A stretch of 64,000 nucleotides of DNA, from assembly GCF_003046475.1 (NCBI RefSeq), contig NZ_PZZZ01000003.1:372001-436000 (forward strand). The letters are read 5' to 3'. The translations under genes and the position numbers were made by a program. The stretch comes from Mycoplana dimorpha. Its GTDB lineage: Bacteria > Pseudomonadota > Alphaproteobacteria > Rhizobiales > Rhizobiaceae. Position 1 is the stretch's first letter. Every line of letters begins with the position of its first letter. Shown here piece after piece: positions 1-9,387 of this stretch. Under the pieces are notes generated by a model that saw only the letters and a program-made list of their open reading frames with translations, was not told the origin of the DNA and made no database searches.

Positions 1-390
1 ATCATCGCGCTGATGATCGGCTATTCGGCCTTCATCGCCGAGGTCTTCCGCGCCGGCATCCAGTCGGTCGACAAGGGGCAGGTCGAGGCGGCCAAGGCGC
101 TCGGGCTGTCGCGCGTCCAGCGCTTCCGGCTCGTCGTCTTTCCGCAGGCGATCCGGGTCATCCTGCCGCCGCTCGGCAACGACTTCGTCGCCATGGTCAA
201 GGATTCCTCGCTGGTCTCGGTGCTCGGCGTCGCCGACATCACCCAGATGGCCAAGATCTATGCCTCCGGCTCCTTCCGCTTCTTCGAGACCTATTCGATC
301 GTCGCCTATGTCTACCTGATCCTGACGATCGGCCTGTCGCTGGCGCTGCGGGCGCTGGAACGGCGGCTGCGCCGGGGCGTCGAACGATAG
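1..390 (+). CDS. Polar amino-acid ABC transporter permease, C-terminal part
   Basis: Inner-membrane permease of the HisM/GlnP family, which forms the channel of a polar amino-acid importer. The reading frame is open from base 1, so the gene begins upstream of the window and only the last 129 residues or so are seen. They include the EAA loop that contacts the ATPase ([20 protein letters not shown], about residues 27-46), followed by PPLGND and a last hydrophobic helix. It ends in an arginine-rich tail, which is usual for the family. The substrate cannot be told from this fragment. The partner ATPase and binding protein are not downstream, so they must lie upstream. Confidence 0.9.
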   Translation: MIALMIGYSAFIAEVFRAGIQSVDKGQVEAAKALGLSRVQRFRLVVFPQAIRVILPPLGNDFVAMVKDSSLVSVLGVADITQMAKIYASGSFRFFETYSIVAYVYLILTIGLSLALRALERRLRRGVER

Positions 391-653
391 GGTCCGGCCC
401 GTCTCTGTCCTGCCGCGTCATTCTCCCCGATTGCCCGGCCCGCAAAAAATTGATATGTGCAGGCCCATGGAAACCAAGTTCGCATGCACTGGTGCGCGCA
501 TCTTCGTACTGCAGGACCATAAGCGCCTGCCGGTACGCTTTTTCGCGCGTGTATGCGGGGCGCTCACGAGCCGCCTGGCCTGATCCATTACGGATCCCCG
601 CGGCTGCGGCCGCTTTCACTTCCATTTCCTTCGCATCAACGGATTGAATTGCC

Positions 654-2063
654 ATGAGCGCACCGCGTACCCTCTACGACAAGATCTGGGACGACCACGT
701 CGTCAGCACGCAGGAAGACGGCACCTGTCTTCTCTACATTGACCGTCACCTGGTCCATGAGGTGACGAGTCCGCAGGCCTTCGAGGGCCTGCGCATGGCC
801 GGCCGAAAGGTCCGTCATCCGGAGAAGACGCTCGCCGTCGTCGACCACAACGTGCCGACCTCGCCGGACCGCAAGAACGGCATCAAGAACGAGGAAAGCC
901 GCATCCAGGTCGAGGCGCTCGCCAGGAACGCCGCCGACTTCGGCGTCGAATACTATTCGGAGAACGACATCCGCCAGGGCATCGTCCACATCGTCGGTCC
1001 CGAGCAGGGCTTCACCCTGCCGGGCATGACCATCGTCTGCGGCGACAGCCACACCTCCACGCACGGCGCTTTCGGCGCCCTGGCGCACGGCATCGGCACC
1101 TCCGAGGTCGAGCACGTGCTCGCCACCCAGACGCTGATCCAGAAGAAAGCGAAGAACATGCTGGTGCGCGTCGACGGCCAGCTGCCGCCGCATGTCACCG
1201 CCAAGGACATCATCCTTGCCGTCATCGGCGAGATCGGCACAGCCGGCGGCACCGGCTATGTCATCGAGTTTGCCGGCGAAGCGATCCGCTCGCTGTCGAT
1301 GGAAGGCCGCATGACGGTCTGCAACATGACGATCGAGGGTGGCGCCCGCGCCGGCCTGATCGCGCCCGACGAGACGACCTTCGCCTATGTGAAGGACAAG
1401 CCGCGCGCGCCCAAGGGCAAGGCCTGGGACATGGCGCTCGAATACTGGAAGACGCTGCACACCGACGAGGGCGCCCACTATGACCGCGTCGTCGTGCTCG
1501 ACGCCGCCAACCTGCCGCCGATCGTCTCCTGGGGCTCCTCGCCGGAGGACGTCGTCTCGGTGCAGGGCGTCGTGCCGAACCCGGACGACATCGCCGACGA
1601 GACGAAGCGGGCTTCCAAGTGGCGCGCGCTCGACTACATGGGCCTGAAGCCGGGGACCAAGATCACCGACATCGCCATCGACCGCGTCTTCATCGGTTCG
1701 TGCACCAACGGCCGCATCGAGGACCTGCGCGAAGTCGCCAAGGTCGTCGAGGGCAAGAAGGTGGCCTCGACCGTCAGCGCCATGATCGTGCCCGGCTCGG
1801 GCCTCGTGAAGGAACAGGCGGAGGCCGAGGGGCTCGACAAGATCTTCAAGGAAGCCGGCTTCGACTGGCGCGAGCCCGGCTGTTCGATGTGCCTTGCGAT
1901 GAACGATGACCGGCTGAAGCCGGGCGAGCGCTGCGCCTCGACCTCGAACCGCAACTTCGAGGGCCGGCAGGGCTTCAAGGGCCGCACCCACCTTGTCTCG
2001 CCGGCGATGGCTGCGGCGGCGGCGGTGGCCGGCCACTTCGTCGATATCCGCGAGTTCAAGTAA
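654..2063 (+). CDS. leuC: 3-isopropylmalate dehydratase, large subunit
   Basis: LeuC with LeuD isomerises 2-isopropylmalate to 3-isopropylmalate in leucine synthesis, in the cytoplasm. The 469-residue length is normal. The three cysteines that hold the [4Fe-4S] cluster are visible at C350 (in GSCTNGR), C410 and C413 (GCSMCLAMN). The N-terminal motif DHNVPT and the aconitase signature [13 protein letters not shown] are also present. The small subunit leuD is not next to it; in rhizobia leuC and leuD are usually apart. A clear intrinsic terminator follows, so it is probably transcribed alone. The 263-bp leader shows no convincing leucine-rich attenuator peptide. Confidence 0.97.
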   Translation: MSAPRTLYDKIWDDHVVSTQEDGTCLLYIDRHLVHEVTSPQAFEGLRMAGRKVRHPEKTLAVVDHNVPTSPDRKNGIKNEESRIQVEALARNAADFGVEYYSENDIRQGIVHIVGPEQGFTLPGMTIVCGDSHTSTHGAFGALAHGIGTSEVEHVLATQTLIQKKAKNMLVRVDGQLPPHVTAKDIILAVIGEIGTAGGTGYVIEFAGEAIRSLSMEGRMTVCNMTIEGGARAGLIAPDETTFAYVKDKPRAPKGKAWDMALEYWKTLHTDEGAHYDRVVVLDAANLPPIVSWGSSPEDVVSVQGVVPNPDDIADETKRASKWRALDYMGLKPGTKITDIAIDRVFIGSCTNGRIEDLREVAKVVEGKKVASTVSAMIVPGSGLVKEQAEAEGLDKIFKEAGFDWREPGCSMCLAMNDDRLKPGERCASTSNRNFEGRQGFKGRTHLVSPAMAAAAAVAGHFVDIREFK

Positions 2064-2110
2064 GCCGGACGCAGCCGGCACGGCTGCAAGCATCGGCGAT
2101 GTGAATAGAC

Positions 2111-2139
2111 AAGGGGCCGTCCGCGAGGAACGGCCCCTT
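2111..2139 (+). terminator. Intrinsic terminator of leuC
   Basis: AAGGGGCCGT and ACGGCCCCTT form a perfect 10-bp stem with a 9-base loop, 48 bases after the leuC stop. It separates leuC from the downstream phosphatase gene. Confidence 0.8.
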
Positions 2140-2188
2140 GCAATTGTGCCGCATGATGGTCGTATTGTCTTGGCCGGGAGGAACAACG

Positions 2189-2707
2189 ATGACCAGTCGC
2201 CGCCTTTTCCTGCTACGCCATGCGAAATCCGCCTGGCCGGACGGTGTTGCCGATCAGAAGCGGCCGCTGGCGCCGCGCGGGCAGAAGGCGGCGCCTGTGA
2301 TCGGCGCCTACATGGCGAAGGAGCGCCTGGTGCCCGACCTGGTCCTGGTCTCGACCGCTCGCCGGACGCAGGACACCTGGAATCTCATCGCGCCCAGCCT
2401 GCCAAAGGGCATCGATCGGCGTGACATCGCGGCGCTCTACGAGGCGCCCCCGAACCGGCTGCTGGAGGTGGTGCGGGATACGGACGCGGCCGTGCGCGGC
2501 CTGATGCTGGTCGGCCATAATCCCGGGCTGCAGCAGTTCGGTCTGGCGCTCGTCGGGGCCGGCGATGCCGATGCCATCCACCGGCTTGGCGCCAAATTCC
2601 CGACAGCGGGGCTGGCGGTATTCGATCTCTCGCTCGATCTGTGGTCCGATCTGCATGCCGGATCCGGCACGCTGGAACGTTTCGTCACGCCGAAATCCCT
2701 CGCCTGA
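2189..2707 (+). CDS. SixA-like histidine phosphatase family protein
   Basis: A 172-residue member of the histidine phosphatase (phosphoglycerate mutase-like) superfamily, closest in look to SixA phosphohistidine phosphatases. The catalytic RHG-type motif is RHAK (residues 10-13, nucleophile H11) and the second catalytic histidine is in GHNPGL near the middle. An ATG at 2138 is in frame, but the start at 2189 is preferred: GGGAGG lies a few bases upstream and the protein then begins just before the catalytic motif, as in the family. SixA in E. coli acts on HPt domains or PTSNtr proteins; the target here is unknown. It seems to be a single-gene unit. Confidence 0.8.
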   Translation: MTSRRLFLLRHAKSAWPDGVADQKRPLAPRGQKAAPVIGAYMAKERLVPDLVLVSTARRTQDTWNLIAPSLPKGIDRRDIAALYEAPPNRLLEVVRDTDAAVRGLMLVGHNPGLQQFGLALVGAGDADAIHRLGAKFPTAGLAVFDLSLDLWSDLHAGSGTLERFVTPKSLA

Positions 2708-2761
2708 TGGCGGATGTGGCGGGCACCGCCGCGAAACTGGCGCCGGCGCTGCGGATCGGCT

Positions 2762-3310
2762 TCAGACGACGCGCAGCATCGTGCCCCGCCGCAGCACCGG
2801 CAACAGCCGCATCATGTCGCGCGCGGTGATCGCGACGCAGCCGGCGGTCGGCTCGAAGGCGGGCCGGATCAGGTGAAAGAAGATCGCCGAGCCGCGGTTT
2901 CTGCGTCGTGAGGTGATGTTCCAGTCGAGCACGAGGCAGACGTCGTAGAGCCCGTCCGCGCGCCGCATCTCCTCGTGGCTGGCCAGGAACGGCGCCCGCA
3001 CGAGGCGGTTGTAGGAGGGGTGGTCGGGCGCGTCGCACCAGAGCATGTCGGCACGGGTGCGCCGGAGCGGCAGGGGGGTGGCAACTCCCCGCAACCGGTC
3101 ACCGCGAATGAAGCCGTGCAGCAGCCGCATCGGCGCGATCGGCGTCGCGCCGTCGCCCTCGCGCTTGAACGGGGTCGTGCCGCTACGGCCGATTGCCGCC
3201 GGAAGCCGCACGGGGCCGTATTGCAGAATGGCGCGGCTCTTTTTCGCAGGGGCGCGCCGGACCACGATTGTGCCGTGTTTTTCTGATGCTGTCTTTCTTA
3301 CCCGTCTCAT
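2762..3310 (-). CDS. L,D-transpeptidase-like (YkuD) catalytic domain protein
   Basis: The C-terminal half carries the YkuD signature: H146 (HLIRPAFEPTAGC) and the catalytic cysteine C158 in TAGCVAI, 12 residues apart as in L,D-transpeptidases. The protein is short (182 aa), has no obvious signal peptide or LysM domain and starts with a basic stretch. YkuD enzymes make 3-3 peptidoglycan cross-links or attach lipoproteins to peptidoglycan. Short rhizobial members without an export signal are of uncertain function. It faces convergently toward the SixA-like gene and diverges from the cenR-like gene. Confidence 0.8.
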   Translation of the reverse strand: MRRVRKTASEKHGTIVVRRAPAKKSRAILQYGPVRLPAAIGRSGTTPFKREGDGATPIAPMRLLHGFIRGDRLRGVATPLPLRRTRADMLWCDAPDHPSYNRLVRAPFLASHEEMRRADGLYDVCLVLDWNITSRRRNRGSAIFFHLIRPAFEPTAGCVAITARDMMRLLPVLRRGTMLRVV

Positions 3311-3459
3311 GCCCGGAGTCCACAGATGCTGATGCCGTCTGCCTTGCCCTCGGGCCCCGAGGCGGGAACCGCTAGGCTACATGCCTGCATATAGCCTGTG
3401 CGGGGTTGTCAAAAGTGCAATTTCGCTTAGGTTCAACCCCATATGCCGGAAGGAAACAG

Positions 3460-4143
3460 ATGACATCGCGAACCATCCTCATAGTCGATGACGACGACGA
3501 CCTGCGCGAGACGCTGATCGAGCAGCTTGCGCTGTATGAGGAATTCACGATCATGCAGGAGACGACCGCGGCCAAGGGCATCCAGGCGGTGCGGGCGGGC
3601 CAGGTCGACCTGCTGATCATGGACGTTGGCCTGCCGGACATGGACGGGCGCGAGGCGGTGAAACTGCTCCGCAAGGGCGGCTTCAAGGCGCCGATCATCA
3701 TGCTGACCGGCCACGACACCGATTCCGACACGATCCTGGGCCTTGAGGCCGGCGCCAACGACTACGTCACCAAGCCGTTCCGCTTCGCCGTGCTGCTCGC
3801 CCGCATCCGCGCGCAGCTGCGCCAGCATGAGAGCAGCGAGGACGCCACCTTCACCGTCGGTCCCTATACGTTCAAGCCCGGCCAGAAGCTCCTGACGATG
3901 GACAACGGCCAGAAGATCCGCCTGACCGAAAAGGAGGCGGCGATCATCCGCTACCTCTATCGCGCCGACCAGAAGGTCGTGACGCGCGACGTGCTGCTGG
4001 AAGAGGTCTGGGGCTACAATTCCGGCGTCACCACCCACACGCTCGAGACCCACGTCTACCGGCTGCGCCAGAAGATCGAACGCGATCCGTCGAACGCCGA
4101 GATTCTGGTCACCGAGAACGGCGGCTACAAGATCGTTCCCTGA
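3460..4143 (+). CDS. cenR: CenR/OtpR-like OmpR-family response regulator
   Basis: A 227-residue response regulator with an N-terminal receiver (acidic pocket DDDDD at 10-14, phospho-acceptor D55 in LIMDVGLPDMDG, lysine in TKPF) and a C-terminal OmpR winged helix (THTLETHVYRLRQKIE). The ATG at 3460 is preferred over an upstream in-frame ATG at 3406 because AAGGA sits just ahead and the receiver starts at once. Sequence and neighbours (a cyclic-nucleotide-binding gene, then exonuclease III) match the locus of Brucella OtpR and Caulobacter CenR, which control cell-envelope integrity. The partner kinase CenK is not in the window. The name rests on family resemblance and gene order. Confidence 0.75.
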   Translation: MTSRTILIVDDDDDLRETLIEQLALYEEFTIMQETTAAKGIQAVRAGQVDLLIMDVGLPDMDGREAVKLLRKGGFKAPIIMLTGHDTDSDTILGLEAGANDYVTKPFRFAVLLARIRAQLRQHESSEDATFTVGPYTFKPGQKLLTMDNGQKIRLTEKEAAIIRYLYRADQKVVTRDVLLEEVWGYNSGVTTHTLETHVYRLRQKIERDPSNAEILVTENGGYKIVP

Positions 4144-4360
4144 ACCTCGGTTTTCTGCTCCCCGGAAGGGAAGGGCCTGGAAGGCCGGAGCGAAGCTCCG
4201 GCACGCCACGACGGGGAACGCGCCAGGTTCTCGGCAATCATGATGCTTCGCCATACCGGGCCTGCTGCCGCTGGACGGCGGCCGGCTTTGTCGGCTATTG
4301 GAATCGCTCGACAGTATGCCGAGCGTTGCCCTGCTCGGCCCCGCATGCCGGAGACGCCGC

Positions 4361-4816
4361 TTGGCCCTCAGTGACGACATCAAGCTCTTTGCGCAGGTTC
4401 CGCTGTTTTCCGGCCTGTCGGAGGACAAGCTGCGGCTGATGGCGTTCGGCGCGGAGCGCCGGCGGATCATCGAGGGGCAGACGCTGTTTCGCGAGGGAAC
4501 CTCGGCCGACTGCGGCTTCGTCGTGGCGTCCGGCAGCTTCCGCCTCTATTCGACGGCGCGCGACGGCTCGGTCCGCGACGACGGCACGGCCGGACCCGGC
4601 ACGCTCCTGTCCGAGCTGGCGATGATCTCCGTCGTAGAGCGCAAGTTCACGGCGACCGCCACCGAGGACGGCGAGGTCATCCGTATCAATCGCGCCCTGT
4701 TCCGCCGCATGCTGGAGGAATATCCCGAGGTTGCGGTGATGGTGCACGGGCGGATCCGGGCCAACCTCGAGGCGATGATCAGCGGCGCAAGCGGCATGAG
4801 CGGCCGTTTCGCCTGA
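4361..4816 (+). CDS. Cyclic-nucleotide-binding domain protein without DNA-binding domain
   Basis: A 151-residue protein that is essentially one CRP-type cNMP-binding domain: FAQVPLFSGLSEDKL at the N-terminus, then the beta-roll with GQTLFREG. There is no C-terminal helix-turn-helix, so it is not a classical CRP/FNR regulator. The usual phosphate-binding cassette RxA arginine is not evident (LLSELAMISVVERKF), so ligand binding is uncertain. The TTG start at 4361 is chosen because GGAG lies about 7 bases ahead and the protein then begins at the domain edge; an ATG at 4298 in the same frame is the alternative. It follows the CenR-like gene by about 220 bp, an arrangement also known in Brucella next to otpR. 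Confidence 0.7.
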   Translation: MALSDDIKLFAQVPLFSGLSEDKLRLMAFGAERRRIIEGQTLFREGTSADCGFVVASGSFRLYSTARDGSVRDDGTAGPGTLLSELAMISVVERKFTATATEDGEVIRINRALFRRMLEEYPEVAVMVHGRIRANLEAMISGASGMSGRFA

Positions 4817-4832
4817 GCGGCGTTTCCGGCTC

Positions 4833-5639
4833 CTAGAGATCGAAGGTCGCGATCACCGGGACGTGGTCGGACGGGCGCTCCCAGCCGCGCGCCTCGCGCA
4901 GGACCGTGATCTCGGAGAGATGCGCCTCGAGGTCGGCCGACGACCAGATGTGGTCGAGGCGGCGGCCGCGATCGGCGGCGTTCCAGTCCTGGGCGCGGTA
5001 GCTCCACCAGGTATAGAGCTTCTGGTCGGCGGGGATCTTGCGCCGCATCAGGTCCACCCAGGCGCCCTTCGTCATCACCTCGGTCAACCCGTCGACCTCG
5101 ACGGGCGTATGGCTGACGATCTTGAGCAGCTGCTTGTGCGACCAGACGTCATGCTCCAGCGGCGCGATGTTGAGGTCGCCGACGAGGATGGAGGAGATGC
5201 CGGCTTCGGCCTCGGCATGCAGCAGCTTCATCTCCTCGATGAAATCCAGCTTGTGCCCGAATTTCGGGTTGATCGTCCGGTCCGGCTCGTCGCCGCCGGC
5301 CGGGACGTAGAAATTGTGCAGACGGATCGACTTCGCGCCGTGCCGGAAGACGACGGAGAGATGCCGCGCGTCGCCGACGCCGCAATAGTCGCGCCGTTCC
5401 ACGAGCTCGGTCAGCGGAACGCGCGAGATGGTCGCGACGCCGTGATAGCCCTTCTGGCCGTGCATGACGATGTGCTCGTAGCCGAGCGCCTTCAGCGGCT
5501 TCGACGGGAACTGGTCGTTCGGGCACTTCGTCTCCTGCAGGCACAGGATGTCGGGCGCATGGGTCTTCAAAAAATGTTCGACGAGGCCGATTCGCAGCCG
5601 GACGGAGTTGATGTTCCAGGTTGCGATCGAAAGTGCCAT
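4833..5639 (-). CDS. xthA: Exodeoxyribonuclease III (AP endonuclease)
   Basis: Endonuclease/exonuclease/phosphatase-fold enzyme that cuts at abasic sites and trims 3' ends in base excision repair. Motifs in order: WNINSVRLR at the N-terminus, CLQETK (catalytic Glu), GDLNIAP and the terminal SDHVPV with the catalytic Asp-His. Length is 268 residues, typical for XthA. The ATG at 5639 is used rather than 5669 since GAGGA precedes it and the conserved N-terminus starts there. It converges on the cyclic-nucleotide-binding gene with a 16-bp gap, with no strong terminator in between. Confidence 0.95.
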   Translation of the reverse strand: MALSIATWNINSVRLRIGLVEHFLKTHAPDILCLQETKCPNDQFPSKPLKALGYEHIVMHGQKGYHGVATISRVPLTELVERRDYCGVGDARHLSVVFRHGAKSIRLHNFYVPAGGDEPDRTINPKFGHKLDFIEEMKLLHAEAEAGISSILVGDLNIAPLEHDVWSHKQLLKIVSHTPVEVDGLTEVMTKGAWVDLMRRKIPADQKLYTWWSYRAQDWNAADRGRRLDHIWSSADLEAHLSEITVLREARGWERPSDHVPVIATFDL

Positions 5640-5762
5640 ATATCGTGTCCTCGTATGCCCAGCGTCCACTTTGCCAGCTACTTAGACGCGTCTTGCACAG
5701 AAGAAAACAGCCGCTGCGGCAAAACCGCTGCGGCGTTTCGGCCTGAAGGCATGCTGCCGCAG

Positions 5763-6413
5763 CTAGCGGCGAATTTCGCTGTAGGGGATGGCGAAGACCT
5801 TGGGGTCGAGCTGCACGCCGGTCTTGACGTTGAAGATCATCACCGAGGTATCCTTGCCCTGGGCGTCGCGGATCGTCCACTGGCGCAGATCGTACGTCTT
5901 CGGGTCGAACATCATCGTGATGGTCGAAGTGCCGAACATGTTGCGGTCGCCGAGCACGATGGTGATCAGGTCATCTTCTTCCTTGACCCCGCGGACCATG
6001 TTGGACTGCAGATCGATCCTGTTGCCGAGAAGCAGCTTGAGCGGCGTCTTGGAGAGCGGATAGACGTCCCAGGTCTTCATCTTGCGATTGCCGATGACCA
6101 CCGTGCTGCCGTCGGAGATGACCCGCATCGGCGAGGGATCCTCGTAGTTGAAGCGGATCTTGCCGGGGCGGCTGATGTAGAACTTTCCGCCGGTCTGCTC
6201 GCCGCGCGGGCCGAACTGCACGAACTCGCCCATCATCGTCTTCACCGAGGAGAAGTGATCGGCGATCCGCTGGGCTGTCGACGAGGCCTGGGCCGCAGCC
6301 GGCGACGCAGCCAGCAGCGAGGGGCCGGCTGCCAGCAGCAGCGCCGCGATGCCGACGAAACAGCGCCGCGTGATGGCCGGGCCGCTGGGGGTCGTCGTCT
6401 CGTTGTTGCGCAT
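5763..6413 (-). CDS. lolA: LolA-like outer-membrane lipoprotein carrier protein
   Basis: Periplasmic carrier of the LolA fold that ferries lipoproteins from the inner to the outer membrane. The 216-residue protein has a signal sequence (basic start with TRRCF, then a hydrophobic stretch ending ASPAAAQA), followed by the domain beginning IADHFSSVKTMMGEF and containing GGKFYISRPGKIRFNYEDP. The start is at 6413 because AAGGAG lies 6-7 bases ahead; an ATG at 6428 is inside that ribosome site. It lies 104 bp downstream of ftsK on the same strand, the ftsK-lolA order common in proteobacteria. The alphaproteobacterial form is diverged, so partner specificity is inferred. Confidence 0.85.
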   Translation of the reverse strand: MRNNETTTPSGPAITRRCFVGIAALLLAAGPSLLAASPAAAQASSTAQRIADHFSSVKTMMGEFVQFGPRGEQTGGKFYISRPGKIRFNYEDPSPMRVISDGSTVVIGNRKMKTWDVYPLSKTPLKLLLGNRIDLQSNMVRGVKEEDDLITIVLGDRNMFGTSTITMMFDPKTYDLRQWTIRDAQGKDTSVMIFNVKTGVQLDPKVFAIPYSEIRR

Positions 6414-6517
6414 CGTCGTCTCCTTCATGCAGTTTTCATGTGCGCCAAGTGCGGCGTCATCAAGGCGCAGCCGCGGGCGGGCGATCCGTTGGCCGGCGGA
6501 GCCCGGTCGCCTGCTCG

Positions 6518-9151
6518 TCACCGGCTCGTGATCTCGTCCTCGGTCGGGACCAGGATCTCGCGCTTGCCGGCATGATTGGCCGGGCTGATGATGCCCTCCT
6601 GCTCCATCCGCTCGATCAGCGAGGCGGCGCGATTGTAGCCGATGCCGAGGCGGCGCTGGATATAGGAGGTGGAGGCCTTGCCGTCGCGTAGCACCACGGC
6701 CACAGCCTGGTCGTAGGGATCGTCCGAATCCTCGAGGTTCGAGGTGCCGGCCGGGCCGCCGCCGTCCATGTCCTCGTCGTCGTCCTCGGTGATGGCATCG
6801 AGGTATTGGGGTGCGCCCTGGGTCTTCAGGTGCGCGACGACAGCCTCGACCTCGCCGTCGGAGACGAACGGGCCGTGGACGCGCTGGATGCGGCCGCCAC
6901 CGGCCATGTAGAGCATGTCGCCCATGCCGAGCAGCTGCTCGGCGCCCTGCTCGCCGAGGATGGTGCGGCTGTCGATCTTCGAGGTGACCTGGAAGGAGAT
7001 GCGGGTCGGGAAGTTCGCCTTGATCGTGCCGGTGATGACGTCGACAGACGGGCGCTGCGTCGCCATGATGACGTGGATGCCGGCGGCACGTGCCATCTGC
7101 GCCAGGCGCTGCACGGCGCCTTCGATGTCCTTGCCGGCGACCATCATCAGGTCGGCCATCTCGTCGATGATGACGACGATATAGGGCATCGGCTGCAGGT
7201 CGAATTCTTCCGTTTCGTAGATCGCCTCGCCGGTCTGGCGGTCGAAGCCGGTCTGGACGGTGCGGGTGATGGCCTCGCCCTTGGCAAGCGCCTGCTCGAC
7301 GCGGCTGTTGAAGCCGTCGATGTTGCGCACGCCGATCTTCGACATCTTCTTGTAGCGCTCCTCCATCTCCCGCACCGTCCACTTGAGCGCCACCACGGCC
7401 TTCTTCGGGTCGGTGACCACCGGGGAGAGCAGGTGCGGGATGCCGTCATAGACAGACAGCTCCAGCATCTTCGGATCGATCATGATCAGCCGGCACTGTT
7501 CCGGCTTCAGGCGATAGAGGATCGACAGGATCATCGTGTTGATCGCCACCGATTTGCCCGAGCCGGTGGTGCCGGCGACGAGCAGGTGCGGCATCTTGGC
7601 GATGTCGGAGATGACCGGCTCGCCGCCGATCGTCTTGCCGAGCGCCATGGCGAGCTTCGCCTTGCTGGTCTCGAAGTCGCGGCTAGCGAGCAGTTCGCGC
7701 AGGTAGACGGTCTCGCGGCTCTGGTTGGGCAGTTCGATGCCGATGGCATTGCGGCCGGGAACCACCGCGACGCGGGCGGCGATCGCGCTCATCGAGCGGG
7801 CGATGTCGTCGGCAAGTCCGATGACGCGCGACGACTTGATGCCGGGCGCCGGCTCCAGTTCGTACAGGGTGACCACCGGGCCGGGGCGGACGTGGATGAT
7901 CTCGCCCTTGACGCCGAAGTCCTCCAGCACGCCCTCGAGCATGCGGGCGTTCTGCTCCAGCGCGTCGGCCGAGAGCGAGGCGTCGCGGGTGACGTTGCGC
8001 GGCTCGGCGAGCAGGTGCAGGGAGGGAAGCTGGAAGCCGCCCGGCGACATGAACGAGGTCTGGGCTTCGCGTTCGATGCGCTGCCCGGATTTTGGCTTCG
8101 GGGCGGCCGCGGCGATGCGCGACCGCAGACCGGCAGGGCCGGCCGGCGCTGTGCCCGACGCCCAGTCGTCGCCTTCGTCGTCCGGCAGGATGCCGGCGGG
8201 GCGCGGCAATTCGTCGTCATCGTCCCCGAAGTCCACCATCGGCGGCGGCGAGACGGTGCGGCGGGCGCCGCCCTCCAGCGACGGCTCGACGCGCTCGGCA
8301 AGCCGCGGCGCGGCCTTGGCGCGGGTCGGCTCGTTGAGGGTGCCGAACTCGTCGTCGTTGAAATCGTAAGGCTGCTCGACGGCGCGCGAGTGGGCCTTTC
8401 GTCCGGAAAGGCCGAACAGCCGCCGCAGCCGCGCCTGGCCCGTATACCAGGCGTGGGTGATGGCGCCGGCGACAAGCATCAGCGGGCCTTCGGCCTCGTC
8501 TTCCTCCTCCGCGTCGCGGACCGTGCGCGTCCGCTCGACCGGAGCGGGAGCGGGAAGCTCGCTCTCGTCGGCCGGATCGTTGCCGATCAGGCCGGCACTG
8601 AAGACGAGCATCCAGGCCGACGGCAGGGCCAGCAGCGCGCCCAGCACGCTTGCCAGCGTGCCGGTCGGATAGGCGCCGGTGAACAGGGCCGGAAAGCGCA
8701 GGATCATGTCGCCGAACACGCCGCCAAGCCCGTTCGGCAGCGGCCAGGTGACGGGTGCGGGGATGCAGCTGAGCGCGGCGGAGCCGAGCACGGCGCCGGC
8801 GAACCAGGCGCCGGCGCGCTTCAGTATGCGCAAGACGGGCTTGTTCCGGATAAGCGCCAGCGCCCAGGCGACGACCGGCAAGAGGGCGACGACGCTGGCG
8901 AGGCCGAAGAACTGCATGAAGATGTCGGCGAAGGCCGCGCCGCCATAGCCGAGCGCATTGGTCGGCTCGCTGCCGGAGGCGTAGGAGAAGCTCGGGTCGG
9001 CGACGTTCCAGGTGGAAAGGGCGGCGACGGCCAGGGCCAGCGCCAGAAACAGTCCGAAACCCACAAGGGCTCGGAACTGCCGCCATAGGAAGGCGGACAG
9101 AACGAACCGCTCGGGACGGTTATCCAGCATTGCCGATGTGCTTCTCGCCAT
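6518..9151 (-). CDS. ftsK: DNA translocase FtsK/SpoIIIE
   Basis: Septum-located DNA pump that clears the terminus region and activates dimer resolution. 877 residues. The N-terminal about 180 residues hold four membrane segments, followed by an acidic, proline-rich linker (about 180-370) and the motor domain with Walker A GTTGSGKS near residue 525 and Walker [14 protein letters not shown]. The C-terminal gamma winged helix ([18 protein letters not shown]) recognises KOPS sites. The ATG at 9151 is preferred to an in-frame ATG at 9211, since conserved MARSTSAM begins there. The linker is shorter than in E. coli FtsK, as usual for rhizobia. Confidence 0.96.
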   Translation of the reverse strand: MARSTSAMLDNRPERFVLSAFLWRQFRALVGFGLFLALALAVAALSTWNVADPSFSYASGSEPTNALGYGGAAFADIFMQFFGLASVVALLPVVAWALALIRNKPVLRILKRAGAWFAGAVLGSAALSCIPAPVTWPLPNGLGGVFGDMILRFPALFTGAYPTGTLASVLGALLALPSAWMLVFSAGLIGNDPADESELPAPAPVERTRTVRDAEEEDEAEGPLMLVAGAITHAWYTGQARLRRLFGLSGRKAHSRAVEQPYDFNDDEFGTLNEPTRAKAAPRLAERVEPSLEGGARRTVSPPPMVDFGDDDDELPRPAGILPDDEGDDWASGTAPAGPAGLRSRIAAAAPKPKSGQRIEREAQTSFMSPGGFQLPSLHLLAEPRNVTRDASLSADALEQNARMLEGVLEDFGVKGEIIHVRPGPVVTLYELEPAPGIKSSRVIGLADDIARSMSAIAARVAVVPGRNAIGIELPNQSRETVYLRELLASRDFETSKAKLAMALGKTIGGEPVISDIAKMPHLLVAGTTGSGKSVAINTMILSILYRLKPEQCRLIMIDPKMLELSVYDGIPHLLSPVVTDPKKAVVALKWTVREMEERYKKMSKIGVRNIDGFNSRVEQALAKGEAITRTVQTGFDRQTGEAIYETEEFDLQPMPYIVVIIDEMADLMMVAGKDIEGAVQRLAQMARAAGIHVIMATQRPSVDVITGTIKANFPTRISFQVTSKIDSRTILGEQGAEQLLGMGDMLYMAGGGRIQRVHGPFVSDGEVEAVVAHLKTQGAPQYLDAITEDDDEDMDGGGPAGTSNLEDSDDPYDQAVAVVLRDGKASTSYIQRRLGIGYNRAASLIERMEQEGIISPANHAGKREILVPTEDEITSR

Positions 9152-9304
9152 ATGTCTAAGCCTGTCGCGCGATCCGCCCGGAAAAGGTCGTTCCGCCGGG
9201 CCCGGGAACATGGATGATTTGCGACCCTAACGGGGCAAGCCTTAAAGGCATGTTAACCATGGCGCGAACACGGCGCCTCTTCCAACATTTAGGGGGGCAG
9301 AGAC

Positions 9305-9332
9305 GGAAAAAGCCCGGACCATGGGCCCGGGC
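9305..9332 (-). terminator. Intrinsic terminator of glnK-amtB
   Basis: On the minus strand GCCCGG pairs with CCGGGC and a run of five T follows, 56 bases after the amtB stop. It closes the glnK-amtB unit ahead of ftsK. Confidence 0.7.
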
Positions 9333-9387
9333 CATGTGCGCCGACGCAACATATGGCCGCCCCGGTTGGCGGCGGCCGAGCCGTCGG

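Noticed and set aside
450-647. Possible leader peptide upstream of leuC
   Set aside because: The frame has no run of leucine codons and no clear terminator/antiterminator pair follows it.
636-2186. Long open frame of 516 codons on the minus strand opposite leuC
   Set aside because: It is the antisense shadow of a GC-rich gene. The product is low in complexity, rich in Arg, Asp and Val, and matches no family.
4863-6575. Long plus-strand open frame of 570 codons opposite xthA and lolA
   Set aside because: Antisense to two recognised genes; it spans their boundary and has no domain pattern.
5763-7382. Minus-strand frame of 539 codons ending with lolA
   Set aside because: Only the last 216 codons are lolA; the rest is an out-of-frame read through ftsK. 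The ribosome site at 6419-6424 sets the true start.
6806-9088. Plus-strand open frame of 760 codons opposite ftsK
   Set aside because: Antisense shadow with a His/Arg/Asp/Gly-rich composition that comes from GC-rich codons of ftsK.
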